A stretch of 64,000 nucleotides of DNA from Cavenderia fasciculata (GCF_000203815.1 NW_004457729.1:1674674-1738673); one strand, 5' to 3'; counted from the stretch's first letter, positions 10,396 through 21,283 are shown. A program made the numbers and translations. Notes: a model not told the origin generated them from the letters alone.

Positions 10396-11082
10396 ATGTC
10401 ATCTAAAGGAGTCGGAGGAGGAGGTATCGGTGCTGTAGACAATCAAGTAATAATATTACAATCATCATCATCTCAATCACAATCTCAACTATTGGATAGT
10501 TATTACCAAAAGATTCAAGAGGATGGAGTGGTGTATCAGAAATCAATGGTCGTGCATGCAAGAAGAGCTATACTAAATGAAACCGTTGTGACTGTGACAA
10601 TGGATGGCGTAGAGACTAGTAATGTGGCTACATCAGATACTGATTGGGTGGTGACCAACCGTGACACACTGGCACACGAAAGTTATATTGTACCAGACTC
10701 TATCTTTTGCAAAAAGTATCGGTATTCTAGTAATCATCGAGGATGGATACCAACAACACTTTGTAGAGTCAAAGCAATCAAAGTAGATTCATCATTTCCA
10801 TCTAGTTTTTATATCACTGCAAGATGGAATCAACCAATGATTGTTCATCGAGGTGATTATTTGGTTATTCCATTCATATCTACCAATGAATCGGCGTTGG
10901 AAATATATCGTATTGCACAAATTGAATTCAACCAAACTTATAGACAATTAACAATGATGGAAAAATCAACAGACTATTTCAACAATCATCATCATCTTGG
11001 TCAAACTCTTTTAATATCATTTACATGTTTAACTTGTATTGCTGCAGCGGCATTGGTTCTATTTAAAAAGGGTAATAAATGA
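10396..11082 (+). CDS. Tail-anchored hypothetical protein
   Basis: Single exon of 228 aa. The N-terminus is Gly-rich then Ser/Gln-rich. Residues about 50-180 look like an ordered beta-rich domain (VVTVTMDGVETS, FYITARWNQPMIVHRGDYLVIPF). Residues about 203-222 form one hydrophobic helix (LLISFTCLTCIAAAALVLF) followed by KKGNK, which fits a C-tail anchor with the bulk of the protein in the cytosol. There is no signal peptide. An alternative ATG five bases upstream (10391) is in another frame. I do not recognise the family and assign no function. Confidence 0.7.
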   Translation: MSSKGVGGGGIGAVDNQVIILQSSSSQSQSQLLDSYYQKIQEDGVVYQKSMVVHARRAILNETVVTVTMDGVETSNVATSDTDWVVTNRDTLAHESYIVPDSIFCKKYRYSSNHRGWIPTTLCRVKAIKVDSSFPSSFYITARWNQPMIVHRGDYLVIPFISTNESALEIYRIAQIEFNQTYRQLTMMEKSTDYFNNHHHLGQTLLISFTCLTCIAAAALVLFKKGNK

Positions 11083-11102
11083 AATGAATTAAATAATATT
11101 TA

Positions 11103-12470
11103 TTATTTATAAATATTAATTTGTTTTGATAAATATATTATACCATTATTATTATTATTATTGATATCTATATTATTATTATTGATATTGTTGTTGTTGA
11201 TACCCCATCCATTGGTGTCATCATTTTTAGTTATTCTATTTACAAAGTTTGCTTTTAATATCCAGTATTTGTTATTATCGTTTTGATCATTATTTTGGAC
11301 AAATGAAGATGTGGAAGAGGAGGAGGGGGAGGAGGAAGAGGACTTGGAGAGCGGAGTTCTATGATACATTATAATATCAATAGCATTTCTACCACTACTA
11401 CTAGCACCAGCACCACTACCACTACCACTAGGTGTACCTGTTGGAGTTGAAGTTGAAGATGAATTTCCATCATTTCCACCAGTTGATGATAGTGTTCCTG
11501 AAAAGGCTCCAGTTACACCACTTGATGATCCTGAATACCCAGATGAAGACCCAGTTGATGATGCAGAAGAGGATGCTGATGATGATGTATCAGTGTTTCC
11601 TCCAGTTGATGTACTTGTTCCAATACTCGACTTTCCAGAGAACCCACTTTCACTTGCAGTTCCAGATCCACTTGAACTAGATGTCGATGAAGACGATCCA
11701 GATCCACTTGTTATACTAGACTCTCCACTACCAATTGGTAATGAAGTGGCAGATGAAGAAGATGCAGAAGAGGAGCCTGAAGAAGAAGTTGAAGTTGGCG
11801 ATGATGAAAATTGAGATGACCCAGTCTCTGCTGATGAATTTGAATTATTATCATTCTTATTATCAATATTATTATTATCATTATTTTCATTTAGTAGTTG
11901 ATGTTGATTGTTTTCATCCAATAGATATAGGATAAAATGTGCATCTTTAGGATTACTAGAACAAGATGTATCATAGTATACACCAGACGAGTAAAATTGG
12001 AATGATCTTTTAGATCCATCAACCCATACGAAAGATTGCGTTAGTAAAGTTGTATAAAGATTGTTGTCGTTGTCGTTGTCGTTTTCGTTGTCAAGAGTAG
12101 TAGTGTCAATTAGTTGAAGTGATGTTGATGATGGTATTTTTTGTTGTTCGTATAAATGATTGAATTCTTGGTTTGATAGATCTGCAAATTGGTTGATTGC
12201 CAATATAGTCGATGAAGATGAAGAGTGGTCTGCACCATCATTCCATCTACTAACAAACTGATAGTTATCTATAAATGTATTGAATCGATATGTAAACTCT
12301 TTATTAGAGTAGTATCGATTATGGTGTCTCGCCCATTGCATAAACAACAACTCGTGATCATCATTCTTCTCTGTCGTAGTCGTCGCAGATGATGATGACA
12401 ATATAAGTAATACGAGGATAGTAAAGAGTATACTCTTTATACTACTCCTCGTCACCTGTAAATCTATCAT
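11103..12470 (-). CDS. Ser-rich cathepsin-like pseudoprotease (I29 propeptide, truncated C1A)
   Basis: 455 aa, intronless. Residues about 10-29 are a signal peptide. Residues 41-108 are an I29 cathepsin-L propeptide with an ERFNIN-type pattern (EFTYRFNTFIDN) and AINQFADLS. The mature part starts abruptly at QSFVWVDGSKRSFQFYSSGVYYD, which corresponds to the second half of a papain fold. The N-terminal half, including the QxxxCGSCW active-site segment, is absent. His178 in DAHFIL matches the catalytic His, but the usual NSWG is replaced by ANFVN. A Ser/Gly/Thr-rich block (about 205-370) sits between the His strand and the Asn strand, the same place where Dictyostelium CP4/CP5-type proteases carry their Ser-rich insert. 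It should therefore be catalytically dead; a propeptide-like inhibitor or structural role is inference. Confidence 0.82.
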   Translation of the reverse strand: MIDLQVTRSSIKSILFTILVLLILSSSSATTTTEKNDDHELLFMQWARHHNRYYSNKEFTYRFNTFIDNYQFVSRWNDGADHSSSSSTILAINQFADLSNQEFNHLYEQQKIPSSTSLQLIDTTTLDNENDNDNDNNLYTTLLTQSFVWVDGSKRSFQFYSSGVYYDTSCSSNPKDAHFILYLLDENNQHQLLNENNDNNNIDNKNDNNSNSSAETGSSQFSSSPTSTSSSGSSSASSSSATSLPIGSGESSITSGSGSSSSTSSSSGSGTASESGFSGKSSIGTSTSTGGNTDTSSSASSSASSTGSSSGYSGSSSGVTGAFSGTLSSTGGNDGNSSSTSTPTGTPSGSGSGAGASSSGRNAIDIIMYHRTPLSKSSSSSPSSSSTSSFVQNNDQNDNNKYWILKANFVNRITKNDDTNGWGINNNNINNNNIDINNNNNNGIIYLSKQINIYK

Positions 12471-12783
12471 CCACTACTTTGTTGTTGTTGTTGTATATCT
12501 TCTTCGTCTCGATACTAGTAGTTCGTCTGAACAACTTTCAGCAATGAATCATAATAATATCTGATTTCAAGCATTCTCATTTTTTTATGATTCTCATGAA
12601 ATTATCATTTAGACTTTTGCCTTGTGAAAAATGTAGTAGAGTCGATTGTTTATACAATCAACTACTGACCAAACAAAGTTATAGTAATAATCACTAAAGA
12701 TATATAACTAACTATACACACACTTAAACCCAACCCAACCTTTAATCTAATTTAATATTAATATTTATTAAAGTAAAAGAAAA

Positions 12784-13308
12784 ATGACTGGTATCGTTGA
12801 CGAAGAAATACAAAAGATTGATGCTTTGTTGGCTGCATGTTACATCTCTCAATATGAATATGATACAAGAAAGAAGGATATCTTGGCTCAACATCATGCC
12901 AATATTGATCCAACCAACAAATACTCTGCTCAACAACCTTCCAACGATGACCAATCGGAAGAGTATGATGTATCCTTTACAGACGATGACAATCGTACCT
13001 ATAACGTTGATAACAGTTACAATAACAGTAATAGTAGTTACTTTAACGATAACGCACCATCTGGTTTCACCAACAATGATGATTATTCAAACTATTATGG
13101 ATCTACTACCTATGGTGGTAGCACCTACAACCCTTCTACTTACTCTACTCCAACCCCAACTCCAACGCCAATGGAAGAAGAAGAAAAGGAAATTCCAGTA
13201 TTAACTCATGATTTTGAAAAGAATCTTGATTTAGATGATAATTATAATAACAATAACAATAACAATAATAATTATAATACTAAAGTTGCTGCTAAAACTG
13301 CTCCAAAG

Positions 13309-13339
<31 letters not shown>

Positions 13340-13341
13340 GA

Positions 13342-13373
<32 letters not shown>

Positions 13374-14533
13374 ATCAACTACCACAACAACCACCAATAA
13401 TAATAATAATAATGCACCAACATTCTTATCAATGTTTACCAATCCAAAACCAGTTGCAGCTGAACCAAAACCAGTTGCAGCTGAAGCACCAACATTCTTA
13501 TCAATGTTTATGAATTCAAAACCAGCAGCAGCTGCTCAACCAAAACCAGTTGTTGTTGCGCCTGCTGTTGTATCAAAAAATTATGAAACAACTACAATTT
13601 ATAATAATGGAAAGAGTATTGTATTTAAAGCCAATGCTCCAGATAGTACTTTACAAGTTGATTTATCAAATTGGACCAAGGAAAGAGATAACAATGGACG
13701 TCCAACCGAACTATTTGGTCAAGCAATGATAAATCAAAAAAACATTTGGAAAAAGTAAATATATATAGTCAACCAAATCAAATCGTGTTCCTTTATACTT
13801 ATTACTTTTTATTTTCTAATTGATTAGTGAACAAATACAATTATTATCAAAATTGGATAAAACCAACAGAGTAAAAAAACTACCAAATGGACAATTGAAT
13901 ATAAAGTATGTGGCAGGTTCTGATATCTCGTTTGCCAAGGGAAACAAGATTGATGCTTGTGCATCCATTGTCGTCATGGAATACCCATCTCTCAAAGTTG
14001 TATACGAGTCTTACAAGATGATCAAACTCACTCAACCATATATTGCAGGTTACCTTGCCATGAGAGAAGTGGATCATCTCGTTGCATTGTGGCAGAGTCT
14101 AAAGAGAACACATCCACAATTTACACCAGATATTATGGTGGTTGACGGTAATGGAGTCAATCATATGAGAGGTATGGGGTTGGCCTGTCACCTCGGTATT
14201 CTCATTGATTGTCCAACTTTGGGTGTTGCCAAAAACCTCTTAGTATGCCACGGTATCACCGAAGAGTACTTGGACGAACAATTTGACTATGCAACTCTAG
14301 GAGAAGCAGTCCAAATGAAAAGTGACCAAACCAACGAACTCTTAGGTTACTGTACATACAACAATGAAAATGAACGTTTGTACATTTCACCCGGTCATAA
14401 AATCGATGCTTACACTGCTCTCCAAGTTTACGAACAAACCACCAAGACCCACAACCTCCCAGAACCAACCTACATTGCAGATCACTACTCTCGTGAATTC
14501 CTTCGTATTTATTATAAACTTTTTAAAGCATAA
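12784..14533 (+). CDS. Endonuclease V with long low-complexity N-terminal extension
   Basis: Two exons: 12784-13754 and 13828-14533, with a 73-nt intron (GTAAAT..TTAG). The phase joins AA to T, giving 558 aa. The joined sequence reads NIWKN-EQIQLL, matching the LWKxEQ start of animal ENDOV, which supports the splice. The C-terminal about 235 residues are a full endonuclease V: VAGSDISF (first catalytic Asp), LTQPYIAGYLAMREV, VVDGNGVNHMRGMGLACHLG, LGVAKNLL and SPGHKID. EndoV cleaves the strand beside inosine in RNA or DNA. The N-terminal 320 residues are unusual: a SHOCT-like helix pair (KIDALLAACYISQYEYDTRKKDIL), then Asn-rich tracts and two APTFLSMF repeats. If the intron were retained, exon 1 alone would end in TAA at 13756-13758, so a 324-aa short product is possible. 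Confidence 0.85.
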
Positions 14534-15361
14534 AAAATCAATCAACTCCAAGCAAAAAAAATAAATAATAAATATATATTTATTTTTATTAAAATAAATT
14601 AATTAATTAATTAATTGTATATTTTCCAAGAGTCCAAAAAAAGATATATTATAAAAAAATAAAAATCACCAACCCTATTCTTTAAAGATTCCCAATCCAT
14701 TTAAATCGATTTTTCAAGTAGATTTCGTTTATTGTTTCCAAACTTGTCCAACCAAATATTAATTTTCATTGATCATCCCATAAGGATGTAAAAGTTTTTA
14801 ATAAATACAAGTTATATTATTAGGATAAACCTATACATTTTCGGGAAACGGGACGGTTCAGAAACCATTACAGACTCCAGTAAAATTTAACTCCTTAAAT
14901 TCAAATTTCACCTCGAAGAAGAAACCACTTCTTGGACGAGTGGCTAATCTAGTCCAAGCAATCTATCTGATCTTAGAAACCCTTCCTTTTTATTTTATTT
15001 CAAACTCTTCATTTTCGGGAAACGGGACGGTTCAGAAACCAATTACAGACCCTAGTAAGTTGGACAAGTGGTCAATCAAGTCCAAATCATCCTTTTGTTT
15101 TGATTGATACTTTGATAATCTCAATGATCGATGATCCCCATTATATTGATTTTGGTTATCCAAACTTACAAAGTGGCTAACGATTTTTTTTTATTCGAAT
15201 CATGACATACCAAGATTTCGATCACTTTGTAAAACAATGTGTCTTAAACCATCATATAATTATAGTTTTTTTTAAAATCATTCATTCAATCCTCTATCTA
15301 TTTATATACATCATTCAACTACTAGAAAGGAAAGAGAGAGAGAGAGAGAGAGTGAGAGAGG
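14534..15361. other. Intergenic region carrying a duplicated hairpin element
   Basis: Between endonuclease V and the BAR-RhoGAP. It contains the two-copy element listed separately (14836-15085) and a (GA)n run at 15336-15360 directly before the next start codon. No protein gene is seen. Confidence 0.6.
14836..15085. repeat. Two-copy non-coding element with conserved hairpin
   Basis: Copy 1 (14836-14957) and copy 2 (15010-15085) each begin with CATTTTCGGGAAACGGGACG, followed by GTTCAGAAACC and (A)ATTACAGAC. Each ends with a perfect 6-bp inverted repeat: TTGGAC..GTCCAA with a 14-nt loop (14932-14957 and 15060-15085). Loop sequences differ at several bases while both stems are intact. Copy 1 has about 46 extra bases between the parts. 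AAGTGGCTAA of the loop region recurs near 15171. The GC content is well above the surroundings. Confidence 0.75.
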
Positions 15362-17525
15362 ATGAAAAAGTTTAACAAAGCGATTGTTGAAGCAAAGGTA
15401 TCGGTGCGAGAAAAGTTTGGTCAGAGAGATCCTTTGACAGAGTTGCCCGACTTTAGAATCAAGAACAAGTCATTGACAGATATCAAGACAAGTTTAAAAG
15501 AGATTGTAGCTCGACTACAAAAACAATCAAAGGATCACCAACAATTCATCAATGACAATAGTTCAATGGCAGACTACTTTACAGAGCTTGGTAATGTGTT
15601 GATGCAAGATTCAGAGACACTCATGCAATCCTCTACTATCCTCGGACCTTCATTTACCATCATTGGAGATATGTTAAATCAATTGGAAGTATCTCGTTCA
15701 AGATTGGTATGTAGTATCATATGATTATTGATTGTGATAGTCACATATGATTATTAATCTTAACTTTTTTGATTTAGGACATATCAAATAATAATACATT
15801 GATAAATCCATGGCAAGATTTTATGAAGAATGAATTAAAGGAATCGACAATGGTCAAGTCGAGATATGATAAATCGAGAGTGACTTTTGACGCTGCATCA
15901 GAGAGTTACAAGGCAATGAGAAAGAAACCAAATATATCGGCCGAGAGACTACAAGACGCAGAGAATGATTTGCATATTGCTACGCAAGAGTTTTCCGACG
16001 TGGCAGTTGACTCGCTCAACATATTGGAGGATATTATCGACAAGAATACAATCGACAGTATCGACCATATCTACGACTATGTCAAGGGTCACCAAGAGTA
16101 TTTCCAAAAGTCATTGGACATTATAAACTCTGTCTTGCCCAACTTGGAGCGACAAAAACAGTCGACTGCCAAACTAAGACAACAAGTTGTGGAGAAGAAA
16201 AAGAAGCGTGGCGAAGAGATACTATTCAACAGTTCGCCGTCAGCCGAACGTATTGCTCAGTATGAAGCGGACGCTCGATGCGTACCGGGATCCGCGCAAC
16301 CCAACGTGGCACGATTCAGCGTGGGTAGTGCCAAAAAGATGTTTGGAATGAGTTTGGAAAAGTTGGCGACACGTGACGGTGTTGCTATCCCCACCATCAT
16401 CCTCCACGCAATCAAGTATCTTATGGACGACAAGGTGTTGGCTGTTGAAGGCATATTTAGAGTGTCGGCCAACCAAAGAGAGTTGAACGAGTTCAAGACG
16501 GCCGCCAACAACGGCTCACTCGACTCATTTGACGAGGTGGACGACCCACACATTGTCACCAACTTTTTAAAGTCGTTCCTTCGAGAGCTGCCAACTCCAC
16601 TGCTCACCTACGAGCTATTTGCTCCGCTTTGTCAATGTGTCATCTTTAACCACAAGGCTGGCTCCTCCGAAGAGGAGGAAACGGCCAATATCCAAGCCAC
16701 GGCCGTCAAGCTAAAGGCTATTCTCTCGACACTCCCCAACACTAATCTCCAAATATTTAAACTACTCATCAAACTACTCTACAAAATTGCTCAACGTTCA
16801 AAGGAAAATAGAATGACAACTAGTAATCTATCAGTTGTCTTGGCTCCCAATATACTCTATCCTCAAAAGTTGGATATGGGGTCAATATCAAACTCAAATG
16901 GAACTGTCGACTTTATGATCAAAAATTATAAATTATTATTCAATGATGATGAAATTCAAATTGTTATTCCAGTACTCTCATCAATATCAGTATCATCATC
17001 ACCACCTCAACCAGTTTCCCAAGCTCCCACACCAATAACACCTAGACCAATATCTGTTATTTTGTCCAACAATACACCTGGATCAAGACAATCTGTACTT
17101 CCACCATCATTACCAAACAAACCAGTTGTATTAAATTTTAATTCTCCATCATCTCCTTCTTCAAGTAATAATAATAATAATAATACAAAGACTAATAGAT
17201 TGTCAAATTCAACATCAAAATTAACACCAATGACCACAAACAATATTAATAGTAATAATAATAATAGTAATAGTCCAACAACACCTGTAGTACCAAAGAG
17301 ACTTTCCAACTCTGGATCTCAAATTCCTCCACCTGCAATATCATCATCGCCATCACCAACTTCACCACCATCACCACCATCAAATGAACCATTTAGTAAA
17401 CCACCCAAAAATATATCAAATCGAATGTCAATGTTGATAACATCCTACAATCAACAACCACCACCTTTACCAGCCAAACCAAGATCAACTGTCATGTTTA
17501 CTTCTCCACCACTACAACAACAACC

Positions 17526-17562
<37 letters not shown>

Positions 17563-17919
17563 CCTTACCAACTACCATTACCTTTAAACAAACCACCAAC
17601 ACCTAAATCATTAAAATCATCTTCTGATGTTCCACCTCCATTATCACCACTTGAACCGTCATCCACATCCTCATCCTCATCATCATCATTTATGAAACCA
17701 TTACCAACCAGTCCACCTCCTTCTCTAATGTCAAATAATGATTTACCATTACCACCATCTGGATCATTCAGAGGTAAATCAAGACCATCAGCAATGATAC
17801 TTCCTAAACCAAGTAGTTCCAATGGAAATGGTAAATATAATTTATTGGATGATTTTGAAGGTGGCATGATCTTGGACAATCCAAATCATTCCAATGATGA
17901 AGACGATTTTTGGGGTTAA
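15362..17919 (+). CDS. BAR-RhoGAP protein (GRAF/oligophrenin-like)
   Basis: Two exons, 15362-15706 and 15778-17919, with a 71-nt phase-0 intron, give 828 aa. Residues 1 to about 285 are a helical, charged BAR-type membrane-bending region. Residues about 305-500 are a RhoGAP domain: FGMSLEKLATRDGVAIPTII, the Arg finger in EGIFRVSANQREL, DPHIVTNFLKSFLRELPTPLL and SNLSVVLAPNILYP. The C-terminal 320 residues are Ser/Pro/Asn/Gln-rich with many PPP and PxxP motifs able to bind SH3 domains, and end in an acidic EDDFWG. The domain order matches animal GRAF-type proteins, which couple membrane curvature to Rho/Rac inactivation, but no PH domain is evident between BAR and GAP. A (GA)n tract sits just upstream of the ATG. 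Confidence 0.9.
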
Positions 17920-18111
17920 TTAACAAATACAAACAAATAAAATTAATTATGTACAATCAAAATAATAATAATAATAACTCTGTTTTGTTTAGTTTTTGAG
18001 ATTATAATAACATGTATATTTTTATATATATTTTTTTTCTTTAATTTATTTAAGAATCATATATATATATTTTAAAAAGGGTACTAAAATTGTTGTTTCC
18101 AATGGTCATTT
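17920..18111. terminator. Shared convergent 3' region
   Basis: The RhoGAP gene (+) and calreticulin (-) converge here. The spacer is AT-rich with AATAAA-like signals on both strands (AAATAAAAT near 17935; T-rich tracts near 18020-18070). Terminator status is inferred from position. Confidence 0.35.
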
Positions 18112-19538
18112 TTAGAGTTCGTCATGGACGTCCTTTTTGACCTTCTTTTCTTCGTTGGTGTTGGTGGTGACAACAACTGGCTCTTCTTCGGCATCAGTTT
18201 CAGATTCTTGGGCGTCTTCAGCAGCTGGTTGAGCCTTCTTGGCTTCTTCGATCTTCTTCTTTTCCTCTTCTTGACGCTTGGCTTCTTCGTCGTCAAACAT
18301 CTTCTTTTCACCTTCGACGTTCTTTTCAAAGTGCTCTTCAGAGAACTTCTTGGCCTCTTCGACAGAGTCGGTGACGATGATGTTGTCAAAGATGGTACCG
18401 GCCTTTACTTGCCAGATTTCAAAACCAGCAGCTCCAATCTTGTCAAACAAGTAGATGTTCTTGTCTTCCTTGTAGTCTGGGTTGGCAATCAATGGGTGGA
18501 CCCATTCTCCCTTGTAGGCTGGGTTGGGGATCTTCTTGGCCTTCCAGGCACCTTGGAACTCTGGGTTGGCGATGGTTGGGGCTTCCCATTCTCCGTCGTC
18601 TTCGTCTTCCCAATCTTCTGGCTTGGTGGCTTCTGGGTCGACAATGGTGGCTGGGATGGTGTCATAGTCGGCTGGCTTGACATCTTCTGGGTCGTCGATT
18701 TCCTTGACATCGACCCAGTCAACTGGCTTGGATTGCTTTGGATCCTTGATTTCCTTGGCGGCAAGGAAGTCCCAGTCTTCGACGAGGGAACCAGATTGGA
18801 TCTCCTTGTTGTCGATCAAGACAGAGTAGGTGTTGTCTGGCTTCAAGATCAAGGTGTATTGATGGGACAATTGGTCGGATTCAACCTTTAACTCCTTCTT
18901 GATGAGGTGGTTCTTGTCGTTGTAGTTAAAGATGAGGTGAGTCTTCTTGGACATACCGCAGATATCTGGGCCAAACATAATGTAGTATGGGCTGTCACCA
19001 CCAAAGTTGGCTTGGTCGAGGGTGTCTGGGAGGAGCTTGATGTAAGCACCACCACAGTCGATACGTTGCTCGTGCTTGACGGTGAATTGGACGACTAATT
19101 CCTTGTCCTTGTTGGAGAATGATTGTGGGAACTTGGCAGAGAGAGCGTAGAACTTGGCGTCTTCAGAGGTTTGGATACCCTTACCATCTTCAGCATCACC
19201 GAACCACTTACCAGCGGTTTGGATAAACTTGCCAGCCTTTCCTTCTTCCTTTTTGAAGCTAGATTCAACCCATCTTGATTCCCACTCCTCTGTAAAAGTA
19301 AAAAGATAATAGAAAGAATGAAAGAAAGAGGTGGAGGTTTACAATTAGTAATCTAATTCTTTTTTTGTTTTGTATTTGATTGATTGCAGATCTGAAGATT
19401 GACCATGGTAATGATCTCATCTCCTATCTTGCTTGCTTTCTTTCTAAACTTACTGTCAAAGGTTTCGCTGAAATAAATCTTAGCGGAGGATAATCCAACC
19501 AAGAACAATACCAAAAAGATTAATGGTGCTAATCTCAT
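18112..19538 (-). CDS. crtA: Calreticulin
   Basis: Two exons, 19538-19454 and 19289-18112, phase 1, give 420 aa. A signal peptide (MRLAPLIFLVLFLVGLSSA) is followed by the N-domain: KIYFSETFD, WESRWVESS, CGGAYIKLLP, MFGPDICG and KKTHLIFNY. Next comes the Pro-rich P-domain with alternating repeats (PxxxxPxDW type and GEWxxPxIxNPxY type), then FDNIIVTDSVEEA and a Glu/Lys-rich C-domain. The last residues are HDEL, the amoeba ER-retrieval signal. Calreticulin is a calcium-binding lectin chaperone of the ER lumen and acts in phagocytic-cup formation in Dictyostelium. Codon use is GC-richer than in neighbouring genes, as expected for a highly expressed gene. The two cysteines of the N-domain disulfide are present. 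Confidence 0.97.
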
Positions 19539-20117
19539 TTTGTAAATTATTATATGTATTTATATATAAACAAGAAAATAACAAAGATTAAAAAAAAAAA
19601 AGTACAGACTTTTGATGGTGATGCTCAAGCTGTGTGGTCAAAAAAAAATTAAAAAATAAAATTTGAGCAGCTGCGTCAGCAATGGAAAACTAGCTTAAAA
19701 TTGAAGTTCGTTTTCTATTATTGACCAATCAAACATACAACCACCGGTATCATCCCCCCATTTTGATAAAAACTTTACCAATCACCCTCAATTCAGATAT
19801 ATAGTCCAACTTTCCAACCCACAACCTTTATCTCATCAATTAAACTTATCTCAGATGAGATGATGATGATAAGTAAGAGTACACACACTTTATTTTTATA
19901 TATTCTGACGTTTATCAATAAAATATCTCCTTTGGTTTAAAACTAAAATTAAAGTATTTTAATTTATTTTTCAACAACAAAAGAGATGAATTGGTATCGG
20001 AAATCAACCTTGGTGACAGTAAATTTAAATTTTGGTTATTATAGTGTTAATTTTTTTTTTATTGTGGTTCATTCTTAACGGTCACAGTCTCAATATATAG
20101 GATAGGATAGGATAGGA
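19539..20117. other. Divergent promoter region
   Basis: The spacer between calreticulin (-) and the BRCT ORF (+). It contains CCAAT boxes, a TGCGTCAG bZIP-like site near 19671 and a (GATAG)n run at 20099-20115. No gene is seen. Confidence 0.45.
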
Positions 20118-20792
20118 ATGGAAGACGTTGAGGTGCCAGTGCCCTTTGACAAACAGTCTACCAACCAATTCTTTAAACAAAGAGTCTACAATAGTGAGAC
20201 TGCTGCAAAAGATCGATATGCAAAGGCAGAGCAACGAGTCTCAGACATCTTTGATGGCGTAAAGGTCTATTTCGACGGTCACACAGACTCTGTATCACTG
20301 ATTCATCTACGAAGATTGGTATTGATGCATGGTGGTGGCTATAGCCATTACTTTTCAAGTTCTTGTACTCATGTCATTGCTTCAATACTCTCAATGCCAA
20401 AGATACAACAAATCAAAAAGAATAGACAAAAAAAGAAGAAAAGGAAAAGTATTAATAATACTACTTCTTCTTCTTCTACAAATAATAGTGGTGGTAATAG
20501 GGATGTACACCTACACTATGTTCATCCAGATTGGATTCTTGATTCATGTTCAAAGTTAAATAGATTGGATGAGAGTTTATATTCTCTTGTCAATGATAAT
20601 AATAATAATAATATCTCTTCTTCCTCTACTACGGAGACTACTACAACTTCGTCAAAGAAGATCATAACAACCAAATCACCAAATGATATTAGATCATTCT
20701 TTAACAAGATTGGAAATAATGACAATAATACAAAGCAGCTAAACGATGATCCAACAATGAAGAAAGATTTAAAAAGAGAGATTATCGATTAG
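20118..20792 (+). CDS. REV1-type BRCT-domain protein (N-terminal part only)
   Basis: 224 aa. Residues about 34-158 match the N-terminal region of the translesion polymerase REV1: DIFDGVKVYFDGHTDSVSLIHLRRLVLMHGGGYSHYF, SSSCTHVIAS and VHPDWILDSC, the last with the BRCT Trp. A Lys-rich and Ser/Asn insertion lies inside the BRCT domain. The tail has NDIRSFFNKIG, reminiscent of the motif that precedes the catalytic domain in REV1. No Y-family polymerase domain follows. The frame ends at 20792, and an acidic ORF in another frame begins 14 bases on. I see no GT..AG pair that would join them well, so this is either a single-base change or assembly error in one gene, or a decayed copy. Confidence 0.65.
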   Translation: MEDVEVPVPFDKQSTNQFFKQRVYNSETAAKDRYAKAEQRVSDIFDGVKVYFDGHTDSVSLIHLRRLVLMHGGGYSHYFSSSCTHVIASILSMPKIQQIKKNRQKKKKRKSINNTTSSSSTNNSGGNRDVHLHYVHPDWILDSCSKLNRLDESLYSLVNDNNNNNISSSSTTETTTTSSKKIITTKSPNDIRSFFNKIGNNDNNTKQLNDDPTMKKDLKREIID

Positions 20793-20806
20793 AGGATTAT
20801 AGTGAA

Positions 20807-21142
20807 ATGTCTGAATATGAAATGGTTAAATATTTAAAAAAGATTAAATATGCTAATTCATATCAGCATCAACAACAAGAAGAGGAAGATGGAGAGGAAG
20901 AAGTGGAGAAAGATGGTCAAGATGAAGAGGAGGAAGATGGCGAAGAAGAATTTGGTTTTGGAAACCAATATTCGAGTGACGATGAGGAAGAGGAAATAAA
21001 TGGAGAGGAAGGTGAAGATGAATTTCCATCATCATCTATAAGCGGTAGTTTGTTGGAAACAAGGGAAACTGAAGCACTTTATAAAGCAAGACATTCTGCA
21101 TTGGATTACATGCATTTAAAAAAGGATCATTCAACCAACACC

Positions 21143-21195
<53 letters not shown>

Positions 21196-21283
21196 CAATA
21201 ACAAGGTATCTTTTAATTTTAATGAATACTCTCAAGGGATACTAAACCGATTGCCAAGAGGTCAGGAAAAGAAAAATATGTAA
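20807..21283 (+). CDS. Acidic ORF, probably the continuation of the BRCT gene
   Basis: 158 aa. In the same frame the sequence is open upstream of this ATG (RLEDYSEMSEYE), overlapping the end of the BRCT ORF, so the true coding region probably continues from it. It contains Glu/Asp-rich runs, GSLLETRETEALYKARHSALDYM, a long Asn tract, then YSQGILNRLPRGQEKKNM. I do not recognise a domain. A free-standing gene this close to its neighbour would be unusual here. Confidence 0.5.

Noticed and set aside
14849-14866. tRNA B-box-like GGTTCAGAAACC in the duplicated element
   Set aside because: Not a proper GGTTCGANNCC box, and no acceptor stem, D-arm or A-box at the right distance.
18124-18891. 255-codon + strand frame opposite calreticulin
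   Set aside because: It is an antisense shadow of biased codons in the calreticulin gene, with Gly/Leu/Phe/Trp-rich nonsense composition.
19725-19750. ERSE-like CCAAT...CCACC upstream of calreticulin
   Set aside because: Spacing between the half-sites is 11 rather than 9 and the last base differs; a CCAAT match is common by chance.
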